Origin: Anaerolineae bacterium
Lineage (GTDB): Bacteria > Chloroflexota > Anaerolineae > B4-G1 > DUEL01
Length of the DNA: 13,217 nt
Assembly (NCBI GenBank): GCA_029932895.1
Contig: JAOZPF010000052.1
Location: 1 to 13,217, forward strand
Reading direction: 5' to 3'
Shown here: positions 1-7,716 of the stretch, piece after piece
Numbering within the stretch: the first letter of the stretch is position 1
How the letters are laid out: each line of letters begins with the position of its first letter
Translations under genes and position numbers: made by a program
Notes under the pieces: generated by a model
What the model was told of the DNA's origin: nothing
Database searches by the model: none
Seen by the model: the letters and a program-made list of their open reading frames with translations, nothing else

Positions 1-462
1 AAGCAACGCCTCGCGCGTGCGAGCCAGGATATCCGGCAGTTCCTGGGCCTTGACGACAGAAGCCATACGCTGGACAGCCTGGGCGTGTTCCTGCAACCCC
101 TGCTCATGGGAGATGTCTTGAAACAGCACCATCACACTGTCCGTTTGGTCATGCCCAGGGAGAGACGTGACCGTCACGCGCGCCGGGAGCGAGGAACCAT
201 CACGGCGCACCACTCTGGTATCATACTGCCCCGCGATGTCTTGGGGAGGCTGCCCGTCCTTGCCCCTCACACGCTCCCCATCTTTCGGGTCGACGAGTGC
301 GGCCCAGGGCGTGCCAATTAGCTCTGGTGGAGAACAGCCCAATAGTTCAGCAGCACGCTCGCTGGCAAAGGTGATACGCCCCAGCACATCGCAGACGAGT
401 ACACCGACCCCCATCCGTTCCAGCGCCTGGCGATAAACCTCATCATCCTCCAAAGGGCTCAA
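1..462 (-). CDS. PAS-domain sensor protein, N-terminal part (cut by window edge)
   Basis: The reading frame stays open to base 1, giving 154 residues; the C-terminus lies outside the window. Residues about 9-119 form a PAS fold: a start like 'ALERMGVGVLVCDVLGRI', then 'ERAAELLGCSPPELIG', a mid-domain 'VVRRDGSSLPARVTVT', and a closing strand 'VMVLFQDISHEQ', the usual PAS C-cap that leads into a signalling helix. Residues 120-154 look like such a helix, probably the run-in to a GAF or kinase domain. PAS domains sense small ligands, redox state or light; the ligand cannot be told here. The start is TTG at 462: an AGGAGG lies 6 bases upstream and an in-frame TGA sits just before it, so the frame cannot extend further. 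An in-frame ATG at 414 would cut into the PAS domain. It is transcribed divergently from the permease. The output domain is unknown; a histidine kinase is likely but unproven. Confidence 0.85.
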   Translation of the reverse strand, partial: MSPLEDDEVYRQALERMGVGVLVCDVLGRITFASERAAELLGCSPPELIGTPWAALVDPKDGERVRGKDGQPPQDIAGQYDTRVVRRDGSSLPARVTVTSLPGHDQTDSVMVLFQDISHEQGLQEHAQAVQRMASVVKAQELPDILARTREALL

Positions 463-468
463 ATCCCT

Positions 469-474
469 CCTCCT
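469..474 (-). promoter_or_regulatory. Ribosome binding site fixing the TTG start of the PAS gene
   Basis: On the minus strand AGGAGG is followed by a 6-base spacer and then TTG at 462-460. It decides the start, because no ATG upstream is possible (in-frame TGA just before) and the next ATG lies inside the PAS domain. Confidence 0.7.
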
Positions 475-532
475 TCAGGGACGAACCATACTGCCGCACA
501 ACATCCCCAAGCCAGCGGGCGCCACCTTTATT

Positions 533-560
533 ATTATATCGATGCCCCGCCTAATGTCAA
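533..560 (-). promoter_or_regulatory. Consensus sigma-70-type promoter for the PAS gene
   Basis: Reading the minus strand, a perfect TTGACA (560-555) is followed by 16 bases and a perfect TATAAT (538-533). Transcription would begin near 526, leaving a leader of about 64 bases before the TTG start. The AT-rich patch stands out in an otherwise GC-rich gap. Both hexamers match consensus exactly; activity is inferred. Confidence 0.7.
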
Positions 561-630
561 CAGCAAAAACGGGACAGGACCACATCCCACCTCTCCACCG
601 TCCAGTTCAACAGCCGCACACAATGACATT

Positions 631-659
631 TTGCCTCCCTAGCGCACTTGATGTACAAT
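631..659 (+). promoter_or_regulatory. Sigma-70-type promoter for the UMF1 permease
   Basis: TTGCCT (631-636) and TACAAT (654-659) are separated by 17 bases, with 4 of 6 and 5 of 6 matches to consensus. Transcription would begin near 666, giving a short leader of about 23 bases before the ATG at 689. It is back to back with the PAS promoter, with about 70 bases between the two -35 boxes. I saw no clear operator palindrome between them. Confidence 0.55.
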
Positions 660-676
660 CGGCCATCACGCCTGGA

Positions 677-682
677 AAGGAG
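677..682 (+). promoter_or_regulatory. Ribosome binding site fixing the permease start
   Basis: AAGGAG is followed by the 6-base spacer CGAACA and ATG at 689. It favours this start over the longer in-frame ATG at 542. Confidence 0.7.
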
Positions 683-688
683 CGAACA

Positions 689-2005
689 ATGAGTGCACAA
701 TCCACCAAACAGCGCACTGCCTACCGCAAGATGGTCAACGCCTGGTGTATGTACGACTGGGCCAACAGCGCTTTTGCCACAACCATCATGGCGGCGGTGT
801 TACCAACGTTCTACAGCGCGGTGGCCGGGGCCAATTTGGAACCGGTGCAGGCCAGCAGCTACTGGGGTTACACCAACACCATCGCCATGCTCATCGTCGC
901 CATTTCCGCGCCCATCCTGGGAGCCATCGCCGACCACAGCGGGGCCAAGAAGCGGTTTTTGGGCGGGTTTGCCGGGATCGGCATTCTCTTCACCGCCCTC
1001 CTGGTCCTGGTGAGCACAGGAGATTGGCTGATGGCCTCGGCCTTTTACATCCTGGGCCGCGTGGGCTTTGGCGGAGCGAACATCTTTTACGACTCTCTCC
1101 TACCCCACGTCGCCCATCCCGACGAGATCGACCAGGTCTCCACCAAGGGGTACGCCCTGGGCTACCTCGGCGGTGGACTGCTGCTGGTGGTCAACCTGGC
1201 CTGGATCATGAAACCAGAGTTGTTCGGTCTGCCGAACGCCGAGGTCGCCACCCGCCTCTCCTTCTTCAGCGTAGCGATCTGGTGGACACTCTTTGCGATC
1301 CCCCTCTTCCGGCGCGTGCCGGAGCCGCGCGTGGTGCTGGAACAAGCAGAAAGCGGTAACCCGGTGCAGGCTGGGTTCCAGCGTCTCGGACGGACCTTTC
1401 GCGAGATCCGCCGCTACCGGGAACTGTTCAAGTTTCTGGTCGCCTTCTGGCTCTATAACGACGGCATCGGCACCATCATCACTATGGCAGTGATCTTTGG
1501 CAAAGAGATCGGTATCGGAACGACCGACCTGATCGGGGCGATCCTGGCGGTGCAGTTCGTTGGCATCCCTTTCTCCTTTGCCTTTGGTTGGCTGGCGCGC
1601 AAGCTGGGAACCAAGCGCTCGATCCTGCTAGCCCTGGGGGTCTATACCCTGATCGCCATCGGGGGCTATTTTATGCAGAGCGGGCTCCACTTTTGGATTT
1701 TGGCTCTCATGGTGGCGACGGTGCAGGGGGGAAGCCAAGCCCTCAGCCGCTCCCTCTTTGGACGGCTGGCACCCAAGGCCAAGACAGGCGAGTTCTTTGG
1801 CTTTTACGATGTCAGCTCCAAGTTCGCCGGCATCGTGGGCCCGGCCCTCTTTGGCGTGGTGGGGCAGTTGACCGGCTCCAGCCGTCTCAGCATCGTCTCC
1901 CTCGTCATCTTTTTCATCGCCGGCGGCGGGCTGCTGCTGTGGGTCAATGAGAAAGAGGGCATCCGTGTGGCCGAGGAGGAGAATCGGGCGGCGGGACTGG
2001 CATAG
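689..2005 (+). CDS. MFS transporter of the UMF1 (Atg22-like) family
   Basis: The product is a 438-residue inner-membrane permease with about 12 hydrophobic segments. UMF1 hallmarks are visible: 'MYDWANSAFATTI' at 21-33, the cytoplasmic loop 'ADHSGAKKRFLGGF' at 81-94, 'FLVAFWLYNDGIGTI' at 249-263, 'VQGGSQALSRSLFGRLAP' at 345-362 and 'EFFGFYDVSSKFAG' at 368-381. Bacterial members have no agreed substrate; the yeast relative Atg22 exports amino acids from the vacuole, so efflux of a small metabolite is only a family-level guess. The ATG at 689 is chosen because AAGGAG lies 6 bases upstream, the encoded N-terminus fits the family, and a good promoter ends at 659. The frame continues upstream to an ATG at 542, but that would put the promoter inside the gene and add 49 residues unlike the family. 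It is convergent with the TPR gene. Length is normal for the family. Confidence 0.93.
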   Translation: MSAQSTKQRTAYRKMVNAWCMYDWANSAFATTIMAAVLPTFYSAVAGANLEPVQASSYWGYTNTIAMLIVAISAPILGAIADHSGAKKRFLGGFAGIGILFTALLVLVSTGDWLMASAFYILGRVGFGGANIFYDSLLPHVAHPDEIDQVSTKGYALGYLGGGLLLVVNLAWIMKPELFGLPNAEVATRLSFFSVAIWWTLFAIPLFRRVPEPRVVLEQAESGNPVQAGFQRLGRTFREIRRYRELFKFLVAFWLYNDGIGTIITMAVIFGKEIGIGTTDLIGAILAVQFVGIPFSFAFGWLARKLGTKRSILLALGVYTLIAIGGYFMQSGLHFWILALMVATVQGGSQALSRSLFGRLAPKAKTGEFFGFYDVSSKFAGIVGPALFGVVGQLTGSSRLSIVSLVIFFIAGGGLLLWVNEKEGIRVAEEENRAAGLA

Positions 2006-2023
2006 AAAGAATGACCCTTGCGA

Positions 2024-2039
2024 CCACCCTTGTGGGTGG
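2024..2039. terminator. Perfect hairpin between convergent genes, possible bidirectional terminator
   Basis: CCACCC, loop TTGT, GGGTGG: a 6-pair GC-rich stem 18 bases after the permease stop. Neither strand shows a run of T after the stem (plus strand continues GAAAATG), so it is not a textbook intrinsic terminator. It may act with the next hairpin, or only stabilise 3' ends. Confidence 0.3.
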
Positions 2040-2053
2040 GAAAATGGGGGGGC

Positions 2054-2075
2054 AGGGGCAGCAGGCCCTGCCCCT
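2054..2075. repeat. GC-rich palindrome of the 'GTAGGGGC...' type, overlapping the TPR stop codon
   Basis: AGGGGCAG, a 6-base loop CAGGCC, then CTGCCCCT: an 8-pair perfect inverted repeat. It is flanked by a G run and by a direct duplication of GGGGCA. On the minus strand it reads GGTAGGGGCAGG..., so the TAG of the TPR gene lies within its edge. Similar GTAGGGGC palindromes are, from general knowledge, scattered between genes in Chloroflexota and Cyanobacteria genomes. Only one copy is visible here, so its repeat status is inferred. Confidence 0.45.
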
Positions 2076-3015
2076 ACCGATCCTGTGGGTACTGCTCCAG
2101 CAACGCCAGTTGAGCGCGGGCCATAGCTTCCAGTTCGACATCCTCGGCAACGTGAGCTAGATCGGCAGCCACCTGGTAATCAGTTATCGCCGTCTCGATC
2201 CTTCCTTGCTCGGCCTCCGCCGAAGCTCGCAGGTAAAAGCCGTACCCCCAGCGGGGCGACAACCTGATGGCTGCCTCGGCGTCGACCAGGGCTGCCTCCG
2301 TGTCGCCCACCTGGAGCAGGATCGTCCCTCGCTGGAAGAGAAACGATCTCTCACCAGGCACCAGCTCCCGTGCCGCATCGTAATTCTCCCTGGCTCCCTC
2401 CGCATCCCCCAATTCCTGGCGCAGCACACCGGCCCAGAGCAGCGGCTCGGGGTCATCGGGCGTGAGGGCCACAGCGGCCTCGAACGACTCCAGCGCAGCC
2501 TCCAACTCCCCGCCGCTCGCCAGCTCCTGCCCGGTAGCGATATAGCGTAGCGCCTGGCGGACCTCGGGGGGCGGCCCAATCCACCGCTCATAGACGAACC
2601 AGCCGAACGCCACCGTGAGCAAGACCGCCAAGCCCACCAGCAGCGCCTTCCCGACCGCCCGCCGCTGCGTCTGGGCATAGCTCTGGTCGAGGAACCACCA
2701 AGGGCGCTCCGCCTCGGCTCCCCGCCGCTCCCGTTCGGCCCTCAGCGCCGGCCCTGCCTCGCGCAGCAAATCCCGCGCCTGGCGCTGCATCCTCCGCCAG
2801 GCAGACTCCAGGCGCTCCCGTTCCGCTCCCACGTTCGCCCCGGCCGCCTCCAATTCATCCAACCGCCCGGCGGCCTCGTCCAACAAGATGACCAGCTCCA
2901 CAGCCGCCGCGCCCGACCCGGGCAGACGACCCAGGCCATCCTCGACCCGCCCCAGCGTTTCTCGCACCTGGCCCAGCGCGGTACGGGGCTGGGAAGGAAC
3001 TCCTAGACGCGTCAT
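2074..3015 (-). CDS. Single-pass membrane protein with C-terminal TPR repeats
   Basis: This 313-residue protein has three parts. Residues 11-105 are highly charged and helical, with coiled-coil character ('LLDEAAGRLDELEAAGA', 'ERERLESAWRRMQRQARDLL'). One membrane segment lies at about 123-142 ('ALLVGLAVLLTVAFGWFVY'). Residues about 154-290 hold four TPR units, for example 'GELEAALESFEAAVALTPDD' at 169-188 and 'GDTEAALVDAEAAIRLSP' at 237-254. The flanking charge (QRR before, few positives after) suggests the TPR part faces outward, but this is weak. TPRs bind proteins; it may be a scaffold. The ATG at 3015 overlaps the TGA of the MBL gene in an ATGA, with GGAGG and AGGCGG just upstream, so it is translationally coupled and the last gene of the operon. 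The TAG stop falls in the edge of a palindrome. No specific function is recognised. Confidence 0.85.
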   Translation of the reverse strand: MTRLGVPSQPRTALGQVRETLGRVEDGLGRLPGSGAAAVELVILLDEAAGRLDELEAAGANVGAERERLESAWRRMQRQARDLLREAGPALRAERERRGAEAERPWWFLDQSYAQTQRRAVGKALLVGLAVLLTVAFGWFVYERWIGPPPEVRQALRYIATGQELASGGELEAALESFEAAVALTPDDPEPLLWAGVLRQELGDAEGARENYDAARELVPGERSFLFQRGTILLQVGDTEAALVDAEAAIRLSPRWGYGFYLRASAEAEQGRIETAITDYQVAADLAHVAEDVELEAMARAQLALLEQYPQDR

Positions 3016-3860
3016 TCCTCCGCCTGGGGGGGGCGCATCTCTTCGTAGACGCGCTCCAGTCCAGCCCGAACCCGCTGCTGTATCTCTTCCCGCTCCTCAT
3101 CAGCAGGAAAGAGAGTCATGAACTCGGGAATCAACGCCAGCAGATCGCCGCGCGTGCCGCCGGCGATGTGGAGGGAGCGAACCCGACGGCGCACAAGCTG
3201 GAGGTACTCGCTGAGCGGATAGGTGGCCTCCTTGCCGCTCACAGGCCCCCGCCCGGGGACGATGAGCCGGATAGGAGTGCGAGCGCGGCGGAGGTCAACC
3301 AGGGCCTTTAGCCAGGCCCTGGTGTCGGGGGAGGAAGCCACCAAGGGCCAAGTCCCCACAACCACCGTGTCGCCGGCAAAGAGGATTCGGCGCTCAGCGA
3401 CCCGCACCCACACGCTGCCCGGCGCCGCCCCGTGCACCGCGGCGACGGTCACAGGGAGAGAACCTTGCAGGGTGATATGGCCATCCACGGCGACCTCTGG
3501 AATGACCAAGGCACTCTGCTCTATGCCCTCTCTCTCGGGCCAGCGCCTGACCCACTCCTCCACCAGCGTGTGCCACAGCCCCTCCTTCCCCTCCCGCAGC
3601 CGGCGCAGGGTGCCGCGCCCGGCGACAACAGGCGCTCCCAGCGCCCCGATACCCAGGAGCCGGTCGGGGTGATCGTCGGTGAGAACAGCCCAGCGGACCG
3701 GTCCGCCTGCGATCTCCTCGATGCGTTCTCGCCAGGCCAGACCATCAGCCGGGAGCGGCGGCGCATCGATGGCCACAGCGCCCTCGTCGGTGCAGATAAA
3801 ACCGACATTGATGCCGGGAAAGAAAGTTTCAACATAGATGCCAGGTGAGATCTCTTCCAT
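3012..3860 (-). CDS. Metallo-beta-lactamase-fold protein with degenerate metal site
   Basis: This 282-residue protein shows the MBL fold order: N-terminal strands 'GIYVETFFPGINVGFICTDE' (7-26), the loop normally carrying HxHxDH, motif 3 'HGAAPGS' (143-149), motif 4 'FAGDTV' (161-166) and motif 5 'PGRGPVSG' (202-209). The central loop reads T-D-D-H-P-D-R-L-L-G (61-70), so the first and last His of HxHxDH are Asp and Arg. The motif-5 His is Arg204. His64, Asp66, His143 and Asp164 remain. A classical two-zinc hydrolase is therefore doubtful; a one-metal or non-catalytic role is possible. The ATG at 3860 has GGGAG 11 bases upstream; a TTG at 3878 would add six residues but lacks a clear binding site. 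It follows AlaX by 23 bases and overlaps the TPR gene by 4. The substrate is unknown. Confidence 0.85.
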   Translation of the reverse strand: MEEISPGIYVETFFPGINVGFICTDEGAVAIDAPPLPADGLAWRERIEEIAGGPVRWAVLTDDHPDRLLGIGALGAPVVAGRGTLRRLREGKEGLWHTLVEEWVRRWPEREGIEQSALVIPEVAVDGHITLQGSLPVTVAAVHGAAPGSVWVRVAERRILFAGDTVVVGTWPLVASSPDTRAWLKALVDLRRARTPIRLIVPGRGPVSGKEATYPLSEYLQLVRRRVRSLHIAGGTRGDLLALIPEFMTLFPADEEREEIQQRVRAGLERVYEEMRPPQAEE

Positions 3861-3883
3861 ATGACGGGTATCTCCCAATTGAA

Positions 3884-5122
3884 TTATCGCACTTTGCGGT
3901 CCAGGTCGGCTACCGCCGCTGCCAACAGTTGCTCGGCACGCGCAAGAGGGACGGCGGGGCCACTGCCCTGGGCGAACTGGGGCCGCCCGCCCCCCTTGCC
4001 ACCCAGCGGCTCGCAGATGGCCCGCAAGAGTTCCACGGCGTCCACCCCCACATCCTCCGAGCGCGCCACACAGACATGGGTACGCTCACTCCGCGAGAGC
4101 AACACGGCCACCACACTCGATTGGGCCACCAGTCTGGCCGCCAGCGCCCGCAGATCGGCGGGGTCGCGCCCCTCCAGCACCACGCGCACCAGCCGGAACG
4201 GTCCGGCAGGAACCGCCACCTGCGCCAAACGAGCCGCCTCCAGCTCCAACGCCTGTTTCTTGAAAGCGCGCAGGCCCCGCTGTGCCGTCTTGAGCTCTGC
4301 CTGCAGCCGCGCGATGGCCTCTTCCAACTCCCCCTGCCCCACCGTCAACATGTTGGCGATGGCATGCACCGTCCTGTTTTTGGCACAATAATCCCGCAGT
4401 GCCCTCCCCCCACAGAGAAATTCGACCCGTGTCTCCGCGCCCCGCTGCTCCAACCGCACCACCTTGAGCAGCCCAATCTCGCCGGTGTGGGTGACGTGGG
4501 TTCCGCCACAGGGATTGAGGTCAAAGGGAGGGCCATCCGCCGCCGGACCCACTTCCACCAGACGCAGCGGCCCTTTCACCTGGGGCGGCCGGCGCAGGGC
4601 CAATTTCGCCAGCTCTGCCCGCTCCACGAAGCGGGCCGTCACTGGCCGATCCTCCCAGATGACCCGGTTGACCAGGTCCTCCACCGGCGCCATCGTTTCT
4701 AGCGTCAGCCGGGCCACGTTCAAATCGATGGTGCAGGCCGCAGCGCCGAGGTGAAAGGCGACCGTGTCGGCATGCAGCAATCGTTCGCACGCAGCGGAGA
4801 GCAGGTGCTGTCCACTGTGCTGCTGCATATGATCAAAGCGGCGCTCCCAATCCACCTCACCGACCACCTGGTCCGCCGTCAGGTCACCTGCTAGAAGGTG
4901 AACAACGGCCCCATCTACCTCCCGGACCTCGACGCCGGTCACCGGTATGCCGGAGAGCGTCCCTCGGTCGGACGGCTGACCGCCGGAGGTAGGATAAAAG
5001 GCCGTGTGGTCCAGGATGATGGCGGGGTGACCTTGCCAGGACAGCCGCTCCATCACCCTGGCCTCGAAGCGAACCAGGTAGGGATCGGCATAGTACAGCC
5101 GCTGGTCGAGGGTTCCGCTCAC
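3884..5122 (-). CDS. Long-form alanyl-tRNA editing protein AlaX (AlaX-L, with DHHA1 tail)
   Basis: This 412-residue enzyme is predicted to hydrolyse Ser- or Gly-tRNA(Ala) made in error by alanyl-tRNA synthetase. Residues 1-90 match the N-terminal half of the editing module ('ILDHTAFYPTSGGQPSDRG' at 36-54). The zinc motif is complete: H102 and H106 in 'QQHSGQH' and C205/H209 in 'NPCGGTH'. Residues about 262-300 form a coiled coil, and 305-412 resemble the DHHA1 (C-Ala) tRNA-binding domain with the Gly-rich 'GGKGGGRPQFAQGSG' at 374-388. There is no aminoacylation domain, so it is a stand-alone editor and not AlaRS. The GTG at 5122 overlaps the TGA of the upstream kinase (GTGA); a frame extension to 5230 lies inside that kinase and lacks family likeness. 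It is unusual for this gene to sit in a sensor kinase operon; the family itself is a confident call. Confidence 0.93.
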   Translation of the reverse strand: MSGTLDQRLYYADPYLVRFEARVMERLSWQGHPAIILDHTAFYPTSGGQPSDRGTLSGIPVTGVEVREVDGAVVHLLAGDLTADQVVGEVDWERRFDHMQQHSGQHLLSAACERLLHADTVAFHLGAAACTIDLNVARLTLETMAPVEDLVNRVIWEDRPVTARFVERAELAKLALRRPPQVKGPLRLVEVGPAADGPPFDLNPCGGTHVTHTGEIGLLKVVRLEQRGAETRVEFLCGGRALRDYCAKNRTVHAIANMLTVGQGELEEAIARLQAELKTAQRGLRAFKKQALELEAARLAQVAVPAGPFRLVRVVLEGRDPADLRALAARLVAQSSVVAVLLSRSERTHVCVARSEDVGVDAVELLRAICEPLGGKGGGRPQFAQGSGPAVPLARAEQLLAAAVADLDRKVR

Positions 5123-7716
5123 TCCTCTTTTTTCTCCACCAGTGGCAGGAGGAACTTGAACGTAGCCCCATGGCCGGGTTCGCTCTCGACCCAGATACGA
5201 CCGCCGTGCGCCTCCACCGCCAACTTGCAAAAGGTCAATCCCAGCCCCGTCCCCCGTGCCTCCTCGTGGTAGACACGGGCAAAGCGGACAAAGATGTGAT
5301 CGTGGTACTCGGGCGGAATCCCAGGGCCGGTATCCGCGACAGCAAAGAGCAACGATTTCTCGTCGGGCCGGGTCACTTCCACCCTGATCTCGCCGCCAGC
5401 CGGGGTGAACTTGATGGCATTATCCAACAGATTCAGGAGGACACGCTGGATAAGGTCACGGTCCACCCATAGGGGTGGCAGGGGGCTGGCAAAGTGACTC
5501 TCCAGCCGCATCTCGCGGGCGGTGACCGTGGGCTGCATCTGCTCCACCACCTCCGCGACCATTTCCTCAACATCCACCATCCTGCGGTCCAGCTTGGCCT
5601 CGCCAGACTCGAGCCTAGCCAGGCCGAGGATTGAGTCGATCAGCAGGTAGAGCCGCTCGCCGCTCCGTTGAGCGATGGCAAAGAGTTGGTCCACAGGCAC
5701 GGCGATGCTCTTGTCCATCGTCGCCGCGCGGATCAACTCCAGGCTGCTCATAATAGAGGAGAGAGGATTGCGCAGGTCGTGGATGATCATCCGCGTCAAT
5801 TCCTGCCGGGCCTGTTCCAGCTCTAACCGCTCGGAGAGATCGTGGCAGACCCACTGGATATAGGGGCGGCCGCGGTGAAAGACGCGGGTGGCTCGGATCT
5901 CAAAGGGAAGGGACCCCTCACCCCGCGTCACAACCTCGGCATTGTAGAAAACGCCCTCCCCTTGCAGCGCCCGCACAAACTGCTCCCGCATCTCACCAGG
6001 GTTCAGGAACAGGGTGGCGATCTCCTGACCGAGCAGTTGTTCCTTCTCCCGACCAATCATCTCGCACAGCTTGCGGTTGACGTCGGCAATGAGACCGTGT
6101 TCATCGGTGATGAGGATGGGATCGGCGCTGTTCTCGAACAGCGCCGCATACCGCTGCTCGGCGTCGCGGGCGCGGGTAAAGTGACGGGCGTTCTGAATGG
6201 CACTGGCAGCCAGCGCAGCCACGTTCATCAGCAGCTTGAGGTCCGCCGGCTTGAACTCGCCCTCCTGGGGGTTCATTGCCTCGACAACCCCTATCGTTTC
6301 CTGTCCCAGCTTGATGGGAACAGCCACCATCGCCCGAGTGCGGAAACCGGTCTTCTCGTCCACGCCTCGGTAAAAGCGCTCATCCTCGCGGGCAGCCGGA
6401 ATCAGGGCCGGCTGCCCCGTCTGGGCAACCCAACCGGCGATCCCCTGGCCCTGCTTGAGACGGACATTCACCACCTCATTGGCCGCAGCGCCAGAGGCAA
6501 CGCGGAAAACGAGATCGCCCGTACCCTCTTCCACCAGCGCCACCGAGGCGGCGTCCGCCCGAAAGTGCTCGCGGACGCTGTTCATCAGCGAACGGAGAAC
6601 CTGGTCCAAATCCAGAGAGGCGGCGATAGCCTGACCGGTGGCGTGCAGGAACTCGACCTCCTTCAACTGGCGGTAGACCTGCTGCCAGAGCCGGGCATTG
6701 GCGACGGCGATAGCGGCATAGTCGGCAAAGGCAGCCACGATGCGCGCATCCGACCCGCTGTATGTCCCCGGCTCGCGGCTATCGACCGTGAGGGCACCGA
6801 CCATCTCCCCTCGGGCGACCAGGGGGGCACCGATCCAACCGTGGATAGTATGGATCCCTTTGGCATTTTCCCACCCTTCGATCTGCTGCACATCCTCCAC
6901 GACCAAGGGCTCGCGGCTGGCCGCCACCCGCGCCATTATATGCCCACTCTCCAGCTCAAAAGAGATGGCGCGCACGGCCTCATCGTCCTCAAAGCCCCGC
7001 CAGGCCCGGACGACGAGCCTTTGGCCCTGGCGGAGAAAGATGGAGGCACTGTCGTAAAAGACGACACGTCCTAGCTGCTCCAGGATCAAGCTGAGCACCT
7101 CGTCCAGGTCCAGAGTCGCCGTGACGACGCGGGCGATCTCGCTGAGCGTGTCGGCCAGCACCCGCCGCTGCTCCTCGGCGGCAAAGAGCCGGGCATTCTC
7201 CACCGCCACCGCCACCTGACCGGCGATCAATTGCAACATCTCCAGATCGTCCTGGTCAAAGTACCCAACCTGATGATGGATGCAGGAAAGCACGCCTACC
7301 ACACGGCTGGATAGCAAGAGCGGCGCACAGACCACCGCGGCTGGGGCTGCCTTCTCCTCCGGTTTCAGCACACGTAACCAGCGCGGATCACTATCCACAT
7401 CCGGCACAAGGGCCGGCTGGCGATTCCTGACCACCCACCCTGCCAATCCGTCCTGCAGCACTCGACGTGCCAACCCCAAGTCCGGCTTGACAAATCCACC
7501 ATCTTTGAGGAGCACCGTGACCATCAGGCGTTCCTGCTCATCCAGCAGCATCAGGCTGCCGACGGCGGCATCAACGGCCTGCATGCTCAACGCCAGCGCA
7601 CGGCGCAGCACCCCCATCATGTCCAGGCCGGCGGTCAACTCGCGGGCCAAGCGGGTCATGATATCCAGCCGGTCGCTGGGGCTCAGGCGTCTCTTTGTGC
7701 TCTCCCCCTGCTTCAC
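5119..7716 (-). CDS. Soluble hybrid-sensor histidine kinase, GAF-GAF-GAF-PAS-HisKA-HATPase
   Basis: This 865-residue kinase has no membrane segment and is probably cytoplasmic. Three GAF domains lie at about 35-180, 203-345 and 368-512, the first ending 'AVAVENARLF'. A PAS domain at about 522-635 ('YAALFENSADPILITDEHG') closes with 'QWVCHDLSER'. The HisKA helix carries the phospho-acceptor H646 in 'MIIHDLRNPLSSI'. The ATPase domain has N766 ('LNLLDNAIKF'), the G1 box 'DTGPGI' (795-800) and the G2 box 'GTGLGL' (822-827), so all catalytic boxes look intact. There is no receiver domain and no response regulator nearby. The GTG at 7716 is chosen over a start at 7857 because AGGAGGT lies 9 bases upstream and the GTGA overlaps the stop of the deoxynucleoside kinase gene. 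The GAF ligands are unknown. Its second GAF closely resembles GAF domains of the giant kinase two genes upstream. Confidence 0.93.
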   Translation of the reverse strand: MKQGESTKRRLSPSDRLDIMTRLARELTAGLDMMGVLRRALALSMQAVDAAVGSLMLLDEQERLMVTVLLKDGGFVKPDLGLARRVLQDGLAGWVVRNRQPALVPDVDSDPRWLRVLKPEEKAAPAAVVCAPLLLSSRVVGVLSCIHHQVGYFDQDDLEMLQLIAGQVAVAVENARLFAAEEQRRVLADTLSEIARVVTATLDLDEVLSLILEQLGRVVFYDSASIFLRQGQRLVVRAWRGFEDDEAVRAISFELESGHIMARVAASREPLVVEDVQQIEGWENAKGIHTIHGWIGAPLVARGEMVGALTVDSREPGTYSGSDARIVAAFADYAAIAVANARLWQQVYRQLKEVEFLHATGQAIAASLDLDQVLRSLMNSVREHFRADAASVALVEEGTGDLVFRVASGAAANEVVNVRLKQGQGIAGWVAQTGQPALIPAAREDERFYRGVDEKTGFRTRAMVAVPIKLGQETIGVVEAMNPQEGEFKPADLKLLMNVAALAASAIQNARHFTRARDAEQRYAALFENSADPILITDEHGLIADVNRKLCEMIGREKEQLLGQEIATLFLNPGEMREQFVRALQGEGVFYNAEVVTRGEGSLPFEIRATRVFHRGRPYIQWVCHDLSERLELEQARQELTRMIIHDLRNPLSSIMSSLELIRAATMDKSIAVPVDQLFAIAQRSGERLYLLIDSILGLARLESGEAKLDRRMVDVEEMVAEVVEQMQPTVTAREMRLESHFASPLPPLWVDRDLIQRVLLNLLDNAIKFTPAGGEIRVEVTRPDEKSLLFAVADTGPGIPPEYHDHIFVRFARVYHEEARGTGLGLTFCKLAVEAHGGRIWVESEPGHGATFKFLLPLVEKKEE

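Noticed and set aside
542..688. In-frame N-terminal extension of the permease to ATG 542
   Set aside because: It would overlap the promoter at 631-659 and add 49 residues unlike UMF1 proteins; a good ribosome site precedes ATG 689.
2006..2073. Classical intrinsic terminator between the convergent genes
   Set aside because: Strong stems exist but no T run follows on either strand; only a low-confidence hairpin is kept.
3845..4702. Plus-strand open frame (285 codons) over AlaX
   Set aside because: It is low-complexity His/Gln/Arg-rich translation typical of a shadow frame, opposite a conserved DHHA1 region.
5830..5850. Cys-His pair (CH) in the smaller kinase, as in bilin-binding GAF domains
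   Set aside because: It lies in the PAS C-cap 'QWVCHDLSER' (residues 621-630), not in a GAF chromophore loop; it is a common PAS ending.
5842..7074. Long plus-strand open frame (410 codons) antisense to the GAF-PAS kinase
   Set aside because: It is a mirror of a high-GC gene; the translation shows no recognisable domain, and the opposite strand encodes clear GAF and PAS domains.
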